The notes: a model not told the origin generated them from the sequence alone. DNA of 64,000 nucleotides from Deefgea piscis (GCF_019665785.1 NZ_CP081149.1:1116001-1180000); one strand, 5' to 3'. Positions 53,869 through 63,310 are shown, numbered from the stretch's first letter. Made by a program: numbers and translations.

Positions 53869-54972
53869 ATGGCTAGCATTACTCTTAAAAATATTAAGAA
53901 GAACTACACCAAAGACGTTTGCGTGATCAAGGGTGTTGATTTAGAGATTAAAGACGGCGAATTCGTAGTATTTGTTGGTCCATCAGGCTGCGGCAAGTCA
54001 ACGATGATGCGTATGATTGCAGGCTTGGAAGAGATCACTGCAGGCGAGTTGTATATCGGTGACACATTGGCCAATGACTTGCACGCATCAAAACGCGGTA
54101 TCGCGATGGTGTTCCAGTCTTACGCTTTGTATCCGCACATGAGCGTGTATGACAATATGGCTTTTGCCTTGAAATTGGCTGGCACGCCGAAACCAGAAAT
54201 CGATCAACGCGTTAAAAAAGCCGCCGATATTTTGCAAATGACGCATTTGCTGGAACGTAAGCCAAAAGCTTTGTCAGGTGGTCAGCGTCAGCGTGTGGCG
54301 ATTGGTCGGGCGATTGTGCGTAATCCAAAAGTATTCTTGTTGGATGAGCCATTGTCGAACTTGGATGCTTCACTGCGTTTGAATATGCGTGTTGAATTGT
54401 CAAAACTGCATCAAGAACTCAAAACCACCATGCTGTATGTGACGCATGACCAAGTGGAAGCGATGACTTTGGCTGACCGTATTGTGGTGTTTAATGCTGG
54501 TATCATTCAGCAAGTGGGTAGCCCGCTTGAAATGTATGAAAACCCATCGAACTTGTTTGTTGCTAGCTTCTTGGGTTCACCAAAAATGAACTTGTTTGAA
54601 GCGCAATTGGTTGGCGTTGAGCAAGATGCCGCTGTAGTTCGCTTGCCAAAAGGCATTACTGCTCGCGCAGCGGTGAATCCAGGTAGCGCCAAAGTGGGCG
54701 ATAAAGTGACTTTGGGGATTCGTCCAGAGCACATTGAATTGACCGACGAAAACGTTGCCGGTTCAATCCCTGCTAAAGTGGATTTGGTTGAGCATTTGGG
54801 TGATACCGTTTTGGCTTATGTTGAAATTCCAGGCGTGAATGAAATCATTTGCATGAAACTGCCAGCACATATGACCGGCCTGAAGTTTGGCGATATGGTG
54901 CGCATTGTGTTCCCAGAGAAACACAGCATGTTGTTTGATGCTGAAGGCTTGGCATTTAAACGCAATCGTTAA
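53869..54972 (+). CDS. Sugar ABC transporter ATP-binding protein (MalK/UgpC/MsmK type)
   Basis: A 367-aa ATPase with the CUT1-type layout. Walker A is GPSGCGKST (37-45), then Q-loop VFQSYALYPHMSVYDN, signature [15 protein letters not shown], Walker B VFLLDEPLSNLD and switch VTHDQVEAMTLADR. The C-terminal third is an OB/TOBE regulatory domain (LGIRPEHIEL, VDLVEHLGDTVLAYVEI). Such ATPases can serve several CUT1 importers. It ends the permease unit before a strong terminator. Confidence 0.92.
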   Translation: MASITLKNIKKNYTKDVCVIKGVDLEIKDGEFVVFVGPSGCGKSTMMRMIAGLEEITAGELYIGDTLANDLHASKRGIAMVFQSYALYPHMSVYDNMAFALKLAGTPKPEIDQRVKKAADILQMTHLLERKPKALSGGQRQRVAIGRAIVRNPKVFLLDEPLSNLDASLRLNMRVELSKLHQELKTTMLYVTHDQVEAMTLADRIVVFNAGIIQQVGSPLEMYENPSNLFVASFLGSPKMNLFEAQLVGVEQDAAVVRLPKGITARAAVNPGSAKVGDKVTLGIRPEHIELTDENVAGSIPAKVDLVEHLGDTVLAYVEIPGVNEIICMKLPAHMTGLKFGDMVRIVFPEKHSMLFDAEGLAFKRNR

Positions 54973-54984
54973 GCGTAGCAAAAC

Positions 54985-55017
54985 AAAAAACCCGCAATGT
55001 AGATTGCGGGTTTTTTT
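54985..55017 (+). terminator. Terminator of the sugar transporter operon
   Basis: AAAAAACCCGCAAT pairs with ATTGCGGGTTTTTT across GTAG; T-run on the plus strand and A-run on the minus side. Confidence 0.94.
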
Positions 55018-55050
55018 ATGCCTAATGCTTTGAGGTCGGTTTGAAAATAA

Positions 55051-56088
55051 TTACTGCGCCGGGCTCGGTGATTGGCGATGAATCGCTTCAATTTCGGCCA
55101 GTAAGCTGTCATTTAATATAAGTTGCGTGCTGGCAATATTTTCAGCGAGCTGCGCCATCGTGGTCGCACCAATAATGGTACTGGCCACATACCAACGGCT
55201 TTGCAGCCAAGCCAAGGCCATTTGTGCGGGGCTAATTTGATTGCGCTCGGCGAGCGCAGTAAATGCCGCAATCGCTGCGGGGACTTGTGGTTTTAAATAG
55301 CGCTGACCAAAATTGGCAAAGCGCGTCATTCGACCATCAGCCTTAGCGTCGTGCAGATATTTGCCACTGAGTAAACCAAAAGCCAGTGGGCTATATGCCA
55401 ACAGGCTCACTTGTTCACGATGGCAAACTTCAGCCAAACCATAGTCATACGTGCGGTTGATCAGATTGTAAACATTCTGAATCGTCGCAATCCGCGGCAA
55501 TTGATATTGCTCGGCAAGACGCGTGAAGGCCATCACGCCCCACGGCGTTTCATTAGAAACGCCGACATAACGGATCTTGCCCTGATCGACTAATTCTTTG
55601 AGCGCGGCTAGTTGCTCGTGTAATTCAGGAGCATCGGCATATTCTTGGCTGGGCTCGTAATAACTTTGCCCAAACATCGGCACATGCCGCGCCGGCCAGT
55701 GCAATTGATACAAGTCGATATAGTCGGTATTGAGCCGCAGCAAACTGGCATCGCAGGCTGCAAGGATATGCCCCCTTGTGAGTTGTGGGCCACCGCGTAT
55801 CCACTCCATCCCACGATTGGGGCCGGCTACTTTGGTAGCAACAATCAATTGATCGCGGCGCTGCTGCTTTAGCCAACTACCCACATACGACTCGGTTAAG
55901 CCTTGGGTTTGGGCATTAGCCGGCACCGGATACATTTCGGCGGTATCAATAAAATTAATCCCGTGCGAGTACGCATAGTCGAGTTGAGAGTGCGCTTGGC
56001 TTTCGGTATTTTGCTCACCAAACGTCATTGTGCCTAAGCATAGGCTAGACACGGATAAATCCGTGCCGGGTAAAGTTTTCATCTGCAT
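55051..56088 (-). CDS. Aldo/keto reductase, Tas-like
   Basis: A 345-aa NADPH-dependent oxidoreductase of the AKR family. The catalytic tetrad can be placed: Asp in FIDTAEMY, Tyr of the same segment, Lys in VATKVAG, and His in LYQLHWPAR. The insert EMYPVPANAQTQGLTE and the length match the E. coli Tas protein. Cofactor-binding segments are YSPLAFGLLSGKY and STIIGATTMAQLAEN. Substrate unknown. It is convergent with the sugar operon and directly after the TraB-like gene (5-base gap). Confidence 0.88.
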   Translation of the reverse strand: MQMKTLPGTDLSVSSLCLGTMTFGEQNTESQAHSQLDYAYSHGINFIDTAEMYPVPANAQTQGLTESYVGSWLKQQRRDQLIVATKVAGPNRGMEWIRGGPQLTRGHILAACDASLLRLNTDYIDLYQLHWPARHVPMFGQSYYEPSQEYADAPELHEQLAALKELVDQGKIRYVGVSNETPWGVMAFTRLAEQYQLPRIATIQNVYNLINRTYDYGLAEVCHREQVSLLAYSPLAFGLLSGKYLHDAKADGRMTRFANFGQRYLKPQVPAAIAAFTALAERNQISPAQMALAWLQSRWYVASTIIGATTMAQLAENIASTQLILNDSLLAEIEAIHRQSPSPAQ

Positions 56089-56093
56089 AGGAT

Positions 56094-56996
56094 TTATTTC
56101 GCTGCCGAAAAAGCGTTAACGCTATAACCTGCGGCACGTAATTTGGCGATTAAACCGTCTTTGCCGGGTAATTGGCCAGCGTTAATGCCGACAAAAGAAT
56201 CACCTTTCTCAAACGGCACTTTTAAACGCTCAACAATGATTTTATTGCGCTGATTGAATGTCTCGTTGCGCCATTGGCGATACCAAGCACGGTCAGCCTC
56301 AGGTAGCGCTAATGCTTCGATCTGCAATAATTTTTGGACTTGATTTAAATCTTGCTTTAAATAAGCACTGACAATTTGCTTATAATTTTGCTCAAGCTTG
56401 GCTTCATTTTTAATCAGCGCTTTTAGCAAAGGAATTTGTTTGGCTTGTGGTATCGCTTGAAATGGCGCTAATTGCTGTTCAACACTTTCAACGCCAAAGT
56501 ATTTACGGCCATTTTCCATTGAATATTTGAGTAAACGATCATCCATAGGAATTAAATCTTTGGCTGGACGTGGCGACAATAACATCATAATCGCAGCCCA
56601 AGGTTTTAATTTGCCAGTTACCGATGCTGGATAGCCACGGCTTTCAATCAATGGTAATAATTTAGCGTAATCAGCAGCGCCTAAGGTTTGCGCTAAGCTC
56701 GGTTTTTCATCGAGCATGGTGCGTGCCATATCGACTACTGAATTAATATCATTATGAAATTCAGTACCAATGTATTTTGCACCACCGAGTGCCGCCAAGG
56801 TTGCAGGGGTAAATTCGCCAACTTGACCATCGGTAGTTTGAATGGTGGCTAATAACCAAGAAGCAGGGGTATTGGCTTTTTCAACTTTCCATAAAATGGC
56901 TTGTTTTTCGCCTTGGTCGGCCATTGCCGGTGGCGCCACAGTAAAACTAAGTGCGGTCATTGCGGCAAATAATGATGAGCTGAATCGAGCAAGCAT
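56094..56996 (-). CDS. TraB/GumN-family exported protein with altered motif residues
   Basis: A 300-aa protein with a signal peptide (residues 1-26, ending AMA). The fold marks of TraB/GumN proteins are seen: ILWKVEKANTPASWLLATIQ near the start, GTEFHND, and VGINAGQLPGKDGLIAKLRAAGY near the end. Typical family members carry GTIH and GAGHL; here both histidines are glutamines (Q53 in ATIQ, and Q in NAGQL). Any metal- or His-dependent activity would be lost or altered. Periplasmic. Precedes the aldo/keto reductase gene by 5 bases. Confidence 0.78.
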   Translation of the reverse strand: MLARFSSSLFAAMTALSFTVAPPAMADQGEKQAILWKVEKANTPASWLLATIQTTDGQVGEFTPATLAALGGAKYIGTEFHNDINSVVDMARTMLDEKPSLAQTLGAADYAKLLPLIESRGYPASVTGKLKPWAAIMMLLSPRPAKDLIPMDDRLLKYSMENGRKYFGVESVEQQLAPFQAIPQAKQIPLLKALIKNEAKLEQNYKQIVSAYLKQDLNQVQKLLQIEALALPEADRAWYRQWRNETFNQRNKIIVERLKVPFEKGDSFVGINAGQLPGKDGLIAKLRAAGYSVNAFSAAK

Positions 56997-57055
56997 TAGA
57001 GCGAACCTAGTAAAAAAAGATAGATTCTTAGTATATCGCCGTGCTGCTTATTACG

Positions 57056-57586
57056 CTATTTCATCAGTGATTTAATGGCTTCTAAGTATTGTTCGGCATG
57101 TAATTGGCCATTTTTTGATTCGCGCAGGCTTAAATTCCATTGCGCAATCGCGGGGCTGAGTTGTGCTGCATCATCAATAGTATTAATTTTTTCGATCAAG
57201 GTGTTGGCAAAAATGCCCAGTAATGTTTTTGAGCTATCAATCATCAATTGCTTAATCGTATTTAAACGCTCGATATCTAAAGGTATTGTGCTGGCTTTAG
57301 TATTGTTGGCTGTAATGCAATTGGCATGATTGGTTACAGAGCTTTGCGGGGGCAGGGTGGCATTTGCGTCGCGAATTAAACCTAATTGAAGTAATTCGTT
57401 AATCAATCGATCAAGTTCAATCGTGGGGAGTAATTGATTGAGTTGGGCGTAACTTTTTTTACCATCGATGAGAATCAAAGCTTGTCTTGGTTTGCTCAAT
57501 AGGGCGTGCTGGCGCGTCACAATTTCGTTTTCGCCAACCGCGGTTTTGCAGTAAATGGCATTGAGTTTATTGGCGCTGGACGGCAT
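57056..57586 (-). CDS. Unknown protein with 'DGKKSYAQL' N-terminal module
   Basis: A 176-aa cytosolic protein. Its N-terminus (YCKTAVGENEIVTRQHALLS, LILIDGKKSYAQLNQLLPTI) matches a winged-helix-like module common in betaproteobacterial proteins of unknown role. The C-terminal half is helical (IERLNTIKQLMIDSSKTLLG, FANTLIEKINTIDDAAQLSP). The start at 57586 is chosen at MPSSANKLNA; no good ribosome-binding site is visible, so it could be longer by 15 codons. Follows nothing on its strand; ends 60 bases before the TraB-like gene and may be read with it. Confidence 0.65.
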   Translation of the reverse strand: MPSSANKLNAIYCKTAVGENEIVTRQHALLSKPRQALILIDGKKSYAQLNQLLPTIELDRLINELLQLGLIRDANATLPPQSSVTNHANCITANNTKASTIPLDIERLNTIKQLMIDSSKTLLGIFANTLIEKINTIDDAAQLSPAIAQWNLSLRESKNGQLHAEQYLEAIKSLMK

Positions 57587-57887
57587 GGTCGTCAACTTAT
57601 TTAGCAATAAATGCTCGCAGCATAATAACAATGTGTTTCATCAGTAAGACGATTTGCTTTTGATTGTTGTCAGCTTTGCTGGATTAGCAGCGGCATGATC
57701 ACCTTGCGTGAGCTTGGATTTTGATCTGAAGTAGGTTGCTTCATTATTTCATTGGCATATCAAATACTTATACATTCCTGTGCTAGCTATATTCATTTTT
57801 GTTATTTGCAATCAACAATAAGATATTAATGATTATAATAAAAATATGACATGATAATTCCACCTTTTCTTTGTTGGTGAATTTATC
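57587..57887. promoter_or_regulatory. Control region upstream of the sulfate uptake genes
   Basis: About 300 bases, very AT-rich from 57770. TATAAT at 57834-57839 lies 49 bases before the sbp start without a matching -35, which fits CysB-dependent activation. No gene seen. Confidence 0.4.
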
Positions 57888-58889
57888 ATGCAAATCAAAA
57901 AAATAGCCTTTGTTATCTTGACCTTGGCGATCGCTACGCCAAGTTATTCCGCCACTGTTGAGCTACTCAATGTGTCTTATGATCCGACACGAGAGCTTTA
58001 TCAAGATTATAACAAAGCATTCTCTGCTTACTACAAAAAGAAAACTGGCGATGATGTGACGATTAAACAATCGCACGGTGGTTCCGGTAAACAAGCGCGA
58101 TCGGTGCTCGATGGCTTAGATGCCGATATTGTGACTTTGGCTTTAGCGTCAGATATTGATGTCTTGGCCGAGCATGGCAAGCTACTCAAACCGGATTGGC
58201 AAAAACAGTTTCCTGACAACGCTTCTCCCTATACCTCGACGATTTTATTTTTAGTTAAAAAGGGCAATCCCAAAGGCATTAAAGATTGGCATGATTTAAT
58301 TCGTGCCGATGTAAAAGTGATTACTCCAAATCCAAAAACATCTGGCGGAGCGCGCTGGAATTATTTGGCGGCGTGGGGTTGGGCCAAAACAAAATATGGC
58401 TCGGATGAAAAAGCGCGCGAATTTGTGCAAAAACTATATAAGAATGTCCCGGTTTTAGATACTGGCGCACGGGGGTCAACCGTGACCTTTACGCAGCGTG
58501 GAATTGGCGATGTTTTAGTGACGTGGGAAAACGAAGCTGAGCTGGTCTTTCGTGAATTAGGCCGCGATAAATTTGAAATTATTGCGCCATCATTGTCGAT
58601 TAAAGCGGAGCCACCGGTGGCGATTGTCGATAAAAATGTGGATCGAAAAGGTAGCCGTAAAGTCGCGACTGAATACCTCAATTATTTGTATTCCAAAGAA
58701 GGGCAAGAAATCGCTGCGCAAAATTATTATCGACCAATTGATAAAGAGATTGCCGCTAAATATGCCAAGCAATTTCCGGTGATTCAACGCTTTGATATTG
58801 ATGATGTTTTTGGCGGGTGGGGCAAAGTGCAAAAGCTGCATTTTGCGGATGGCGGCATCTTTGATCAAATGATCAATGCCAATAAATAA
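57888..58889 (+). CDS. sbp: Periplasmic sulfate-binding protein Sbp
   Basis: A 333-aa solute-binding protein with a signal peptide ([20 protein letters not shown], cut after YSA). It follows E. coli Sbp closely at ligand regions: [54 protein letters not shown] and [20 protein letters not shown]. The TLALA and [11 protein letters not shown] boxes are sulfate-type. First of two tandem paralogues before cysTWA. Confidence 0.93.
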   Translation: MQIKKIAFVILTLAIATPSYSATVELLNVSYDPTRELYQDYNKAFSAYYKKKTGDDVTIKQSHGGSGKQARSVLDGLDADIVTLALASDIDVLAEHGKLLKPDWQKQFPDNASPYTSTILFLVKKGNPKGIKDWHDLIRADVKVITPNPKTSGGARWNYLAAWGWAKTKYGSDEKAREFVQKLYKNVPVLDTGARGSTVTFTQRGIGDVLVTWENEAELVFRELGRDKFEIIAPSLSIKAEPPVAIVDKNVDRKGSRKVATEYLNYLYSKEGQEIAAQNYYRPIDKEIAAKYAKQFPVIQRFDIDDVFGGWGKVQKLHFADGGIFDQMINANK

Positions 58890-58960
58890 ACCAATTGATA
58901 TTTGAGCCGCAGTGCTTTGCAGATGCAATATCGCCAAGCCACTGCGGTTGATTATTGGTT
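58889..58960. other. Large hairpin between the two binding-protein genes
   Basis: AACCAAT + GCCGCAGTG on the left pair with CACTGCGGT + ATTGGTT on the right. It starts right at the sbp stop and lacks a T-run. It may protect the 3' end of the sbp message and set unequal expression. Confidence 0.55.
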
Positions 58961-59098
58961 AAAATCTGAGCAAGTCTTTGTTTTTATTCAGATAAAAATT
59001 TAAATCCATTAAATGGAATATAGAAATAGATTTATATTCTTTGTCGCGCTTTTGCCAAGTTGCTACAGTCGCCAGTATTCAAATTAAGGAAGCGCATC

Positions 59099-60109
59099 AT
59101 GTCCAAATTTAAACAAATCGTATTGGCAATTTCGCTCGGTGGTTTCAGCGCATTCAGCTGGGCCGATACCACTTTATTAAATGTGTCGTATGACGTGATG
59201 CGTGATTTTTATAAAGACTATAACCCGGTGTTCCAAAAATATTACGAAGCGAAATACAAAGATAAATTAGCCATTCAGCAATCGCACGGTGGTTCAAGTA
59301 AACAAGCGCGCTCAGTCATTGATGGCTTAGAAGCCGATGTGGTTACGATGAATCAAAGCACCGATATTGATGCCATTGTTGAAAAAGGCCGCCAAATTAA
59401 TCCAGGTTGGGAAAAGAAATATCCCGATGAAGCGGCGCCTTTTTCCAGTATGCAAGTTTTAATTGTGCGTAAAGGCAATCCTAAAGGCATTAAAGATTGG
59501 GCTGATTTAATTAAACCGAATGTGCAAGTGGTGGTGCCCAATCCAAAAACCAGTGGCAATGGCCGCTATACCTTCTTAGCCGCTTGGGGCGCAGCACTGA
59601 AGCAAAATGGTGGCAATGAAGCTAAGGCGCGTGAATTTACTCGAGCGGTATTTGCCAATGTGCCGTTGCTTGATGCCGGTGGTCGCGCAGCAACCACGAC
59701 GTTTATGCAGCGCCAGATGGGCGATGTGTTGGTGACGTTTGAAAACGAAGCCGAAATGATTGCGCGTGAGTTTGGCCGCGGCAATTTTGAAGTGGTGTAC
59801 CCATCGGTGTCGATTGATGCGGATTTGCCGGTGGCAGTAGTGGATAAAGTGGTCGATAAACGCGGCACGCGCAAAGTGGCTGATGAATATTTGCGCTATC
59901 TGTGGAGCCCAGAAGGGCAAGAAGTTGCGGCGCAAAATTATCTACGCCCACGCAATGCCGCCGTGGCCGCCAAATATGCCAAGCAGTTTCCTCCGATTAA
60001 ATTATTTGGTGTCGCTGAGTTTGGTGGCATGAAAGCGGCGCAGAAAAAATTCTTTGACGACGGCGCAATTTACGACCAAATCTCGGCAGAAATCGCCAAA
60101 AAACGTTAA
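59099..60109 (+). CDS. Second sulfate/thiosulfate-binding protein, CysP-like pocket
   Basis: A 336-aa paralogue of the preceding Sbp. Signal peptide MSKFKQIVLAISLGGFSAFS ends at SWA. The body is Sbp-like, but diagnostic boxes switch to the CysP pattern: VTMNQSTDIDAIVEKG in place of VTLALA, NPKTSGNGRYTFLAAWGAAL in place of GGARWNY, and DAGGRAATTTF in place of [11 protein letters not shown]. Thiosulfate preference is therefore plausible. The ATG at 59099 has AAGGA 8 bases before it. It lies just upstream of cysT and shares the same importer. Confidence 0.88.
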   Translation: MSKFKQIVLAISLGGFSAFSWADTTLLNVSYDVMRDFYKDYNPVFQKYYEAKYKDKLAIQQSHGGSSKQARSVIDGLEADVVTMNQSTDIDAIVEKGRQINPGWEKKYPDEAAPFSSMQVLIVRKGNPKGIKDWADLIKPNVQVVVPNPKTSGNGRYTFLAAWGAALKQNGGNEAKAREFTRAVFANVPLLDAGGRAATTTFMQRQMGDVLVTFENEAEMIAREFGRGNFEVVYPSVSIDADLPVAVVDKVVDKRGTRKVADEYLRYLWSPEGQEVAAQNYLRPRNAAVAAKYAKQFPPIKLFGVAEFGGMKAAQKKFFDDGAIYDQISAEIAKKR

Positions 60110-60409
60110 TGCAAGTCGATGGAAAACTTGGGTATATCTATCTAGCCTTTGCTAGTCATTGATCTGATAGATATACCCATAATCAGATGGTAATGTTCAG
60201 ATTTGGTGTTGATGCGTACATCACAAGCGCTTGAGCAGATCGACTGCAGCCCCGTCCCTCTCGACGGGGGAAGGTTGGGATGGGGGTGTTGAGCTGACAA
60301 AACACGCCAGCGGATCACCCTCACCCTACGCCCTCTCCCATCAAGGGAGAGGGAATGCCGCGATGCTGACTATCTGCACCTCATCTGCACATTCCCATAA
60401 GGAATCGCT
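60110..60409. other. Region between binding protein and cysT, with hairpin and REP-like repeat
   Basis: Right after the stop, GGGTATATCTATC (60130-60142) pairs perfectly with GATAGATATACCC (60166-60178), a 13-bp stem without T-run. From 60250 to 60353 lies a pair of inverted GC-rich elements described separately. AAGGA at 60400-60404 is the cysT ribosome-binding site. Confidence 0.55.
60250..60353. repeat. REP/BIME-like inverted repeat pair
   Basis: Left unit: hairpin CCCCGTC/GACGGGG (60250-60269) followed by GAAGGTTGGGATGGGGG. Right unit, inverted: TCACCCTCACCCTACG followed by hairpin CCCTCTCCC/GGGAGAGGG (60331-60353). The two units are imperfect inverted copies. Such CCCTCACCC...CCCTCTCCC hairpin elements are common dispersed intergenic repeats in proteobacteria. 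Copy number cannot be judged from this window. Confidence 0.7.
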
Positions 60410-61234
60410 ATGAAATGGAAACAAAGTAGCGTTTTACCCGGGTTTAATTTAGCGCTCGGGTATAGCGTGCTGTATTTATCGTTGATTGTATTGCTGCCAT
60501 TGGCCGCTTTGATTAGTAAATCAATGGGTTTGGATTGGGCGTCGTTTTGGGCGATTGTCACCGAACCTCGGGTGGTGGCCAGTTATAAGGTGACTTTTGG
60601 CGCGTCATTGATCGCGGCGCTGATTAATCTCTTTGTCGGCTTGCTGATTGCCTGGGTGTTGGTGCGTTATTCTTTTCCCGGTAAACGCTTTATCGACGCC
60701 TTGGTCGATTTGCCATTTGCATTGCCAACGGCCGTGGCGGGGATTGCTTTAGCCACGTTGTATGCGCCCAATGGTTTGTTGGGTGCGCCTTTAGATCAGC
60801 TCGGCATCAAGATTGCGTTTACTCCCGCCGGTATTGTCTTGGCACTGACCTTTATCACCTTGCCGTTTGTGGTGCGTACGGTGCAGCCGGTGTTAGAGGA
60901 CATGGAAAAAGAGCTGGAAGAAGCAGCATCGAGCCTAGGAGCAACCCGCTGGCAAATTTTTTGCAAAGTGATTTTACCAACGATTTTTCCGGCGCTGCTG
61001 ACTGGTTTTACGCTGGCCTTTGCCCGCGCGATTGGTGAGTTTGGTTCGGTGATTTTTATTGCTGGCAATATGCCGTTTAAATCTGAAATCACGCCTTTGA
61101 TGATTATCTCTAAATTAGAGCAATACGATTATTTGGGCGCGACGGCGATTGCGGTGGTGATGCTGGTGGTTTCATTTGCATTATTACTACTGATAAATGG
61201 TTTGCAGTGGTGGGTGACACGGCATCGTCGCTAG
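60410..61234 (+). CDS. cysT: Sulfate/thiosulfate ABC permease CysT (CysU)
   Basis: A 274-aa inner-membrane permease with six helices; it starts MKWKQSSVLPGFNLALGYSV. The EAA loop is EKELEEAASSLGATRWQIFC, followed by VILPTIFPALLTGFTLAFARAIGEFGSVIFI, a CysT/CysW hallmark. It pairs with CysW 15 bases downstream. The REP-like repeat lies just upstream, between this gene and the second binding protein. Confidence 0.95.
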   Translation: MKWKQSSVLPGFNLALGYSVLYLSLIVLLPLAALISKSMGLDWASFWAIVTEPRVVASYKVTFGASLIAALINLFVGLLIAWVLVRYSFPGKRFIDALVDLPFALPTAVAGIALATLYAPNGLLGAPLDQLGIKIAFTPAGIVLALTFITLPFVVRTVQPVLEDMEKELEEAASSLGATRWQIFCKVILPTIFPALLTGFTLAFARAIGEFGSVIFIAGNMPFKSEITPLMIISKLEQYDYLGATAIAVVMLVVSFALLLLINGLQWWVTRHRR

Positions 61235-61249
61235 TTCTAGGAGAATAAA

Positions 61250-62119
61250 ATGGCAACACAGATTGCAAACAGAGTAGTGACGACGGAAGCGCCTTGGGTA
61301 CGTTATGCGCTGACGGGTTTGGCCTTGGTATTGATTAGCTTCATGCTGATTATCCCCTTGTTGTCGGTGTTTTTTGAAGCATTGCATCAAGGCTGGGGCT
61401 TGTATCAAGCATCCTTGGTTGAAAGCGATGCGCTGGCGGCGATTAAACTCACGTTGATTGTGGCGGCGATTGCACTGCCGTTAAATTTAACCTTTGGTGT
61501 GGCTGCGGCATGGGCGATTGCCAAGTTTGAATTTAAAGGTAAAAGCCTATTGATTACCTTAATTGACTTGCCGTTTGCCGTGTCGCCGGTGGTGGCAGGC
61601 TTGATTTATGTGCTGCTGTTTGGCGCACATGGTTGGTGGGGCGAGTGGCTGGCCGAGCACAATATTAAGGTTATTTTTGCGGTGCCCGGGATTGTATTGG
61701 CAACAGTTTTTGTGACGTTTCCGTTTGTGGCGCGTGAGCTGATTCCACTGATGCAGGCGCAAGGCACAGATGAAGAACAAGCGGCATTGGTGCTCGGGGC
61801 AACGGGTTGGCAAACGTTTTGGCATGTCACTTTACCCAATATTAAATGGGGTTTGCTGTACGGCGTGATTTTGGCCAATGCTCGGGCGATGGGGGAGTTT
61901 GGCGCGGTATCGGTGGTGTCGGGTCATATTCGCGGCATGACTAATACCATTCCCTTGCACGTTGAGATTTTGTACAACGAATACAATTTTGTCGGTGCTT
62001 TTGCTTGCGCGTCGATTCTGGCTTTGTTGGCGCTACTGACTCTGGCAATAAAAAGCTATATCGAGTGGCGTACCGAGCAGCAAGAAATCGCCGATCGTCG
62101 TGCGGCAACGCAAGCCTAA
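61250..62119 (+). CDS. cysW: Sulfate/thiosulfate ABC permease CysW
   Basis: A 289-aa six-helix permease. The EAA loop is DEEQAALVLGATGWQTFWHV, and the C-terminal LANARAMGEFGAVSVVSGHIRGMTNTIPLHVEILYNEY is diagnostic of CysW. The TAGGAG ribosome-binding site lies 6 bases before the ATG. Forms the membrane channel with CysT. Confidence 0.96.
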   Translation: MATQIANRVVTTEAPWVRYALTGLALVLISFMLIIPLLSVFFEALHQGWGLYQASLVESDALAAIKLTLIVAAIALPLNLTFGVAAAWAIAKFEFKGKSLLITLIDLPFAVSPVVAGLIYVLLFGAHGWWGEWLAEHNIKVIFAVPGIVLATVFVTFPFVARELIPLMQAQGTDEEQAALVLGATGWQTFWHVTLPNIKWGLLYGVILANARAMGEFGAVSVVSGHIRGMTNTIPLHVEILYNEYNFVGAFACASILALLALLTLAIKSYIEWRTEQQEIADRRAATQA

Positions 62120-62260
62120 ATGTAGCACCGTGTCGCCCAATTGAGCCCAATTGAAAGTCGCGGCGCGGCGACGCAGCAATCGATCAGAAACCGAATAGAT
62201 CAGTCACCGTATTTGTGGCCTTAACATATCACCCTGATACGGTGGCACGAGGAATAAACC

Positions 62261-63301
62261 ATGAGCATCGAAATTCGCAATATCGTCAAAACATTTGGCG
62301 ACTTTAAAGCGCTCAATGACTTGAGCTTGAATGTTGAATCCGGAGAGTTAATTGCATTGCTTGGCCCGTCCGGTTGCGGCAAAACATCATTGCTGCGGGT
62401 GATTGCTGGGCTAGAAACGCCAGACTCTGGGCAAATTTTATTTCATGGTGAAGATACCACCGATAGGCATGTGCGTGAACGCCAAGTGGGCTTTGTCTTT
62501 CAGCACTATGCCCTGTTTCGCCATATGACGGTATTTGAAAACGTGGCGTTTGGCCTACGCGTTCGCCCGAAATCCACTCGGCCTAGCGATGCGGAAATTA
62601 AACGCAAAGTGCATGAATTACTCAATCTGGTGCAACTCGATTGGTTGGCCGATCGTTATCCTGCGCAACTCTCTGGTGGGCAAAGACAGCGTATTGCTTT
62701 AGCGCGAGCCTTAGCGGTTGAACCGAAAGTCTTGCTGCTCGATGAGCCGTTTGGCGCGCTCGATACCAAGGTACGTAAAGAGCTACGCCGTTGGTTGCGC
62801 CGTTTACACGATGAAATCAACGTCACCTCGGTGTTTGTAACCCACGATCAAGAAGAAGCGCTGGAAGTGGCCGATCGCGTGGTGGTGATGAATCAAGGAA
62901 AAATTGAGCAAATTGGTACGCCAACTCAAGTTTACGACACGCCAGCCAGCCCGTTTGTGTATCAATTTTTGGGCGATGTGAATTTATTTCATTCTCGCGT
63001 TCACGAGGGGTGGGCCAAGGTAGGCAGCGGTCAATTTGCCGCCGAGCCGGGCGAGCACGCCACCGTGTATGTGCGTCCGCACGAAATTGATTTGAGCCGT
63101 GTTGCCAGCCTGCATGCGATTGAAGGCACCATCACCCATATTCGCTTACTCGGCGCAACGGTACGACTCGAAGTGGAAGTGGCCGATCACGAAGTCGTCG
63201 AGGTCGAACTCACCCGCGAGCGACAACTCGAAGGCGCTTGGCAAGTCGCCGAAACCGTCTACCTCGTACCACGCGAAAGCAAAATCATCACCGCAGCCTA
63301 A
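62261..63301 (+). CDS. cysA: Sulfate/thiosulfate ABC transporter ATPase CysA
   Basis: A 346-aa ATPase of the sulfate importer. Walker [10 protein letters not shown] (35-43), Q-loop [16 protein letters not shown], signature [15 protein letters not shown], Walker [13 protein letters not shown] and [14 protein letters not shown] are all intact. A TOBE-like C-terminal domain ([28 protein letters not shown]) is present, as in other CysA proteins. Separated from cysW by 141 bases but in the same direction. Confidence 0.96.
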   Translation: MSIEIRNIVKTFGDFKALNDLSLNVESGELIALLGPSGCGKTSLLRVIAGLETPDSGQILFHGEDTTDRHVRERQVGFVFQHYALFRHMTVFENVAFGLRVRPKSTRPSDAEIKRKVHELLNLVQLDWLADRYPAQLSGGQRQRIALARALAVEPKVLLLDEPFGALDTKVRKELRRWLRRLHDEINVTSVFVTHDQEEALEVADRVVVMNQGKIEQIGTPTQVYDTPASPFVYQFLGDVNLFHSRVHEGWAKVGSGQFAAEPGEHATVYVRPHEIDLSRVASLHAIEGTITHIRLLGATVRLEVEVADHEVVEVELTRERQLEGAWQVAETVYLVPRESKIITAA

Positions 63302-63310
63302 TGTGTTCAC

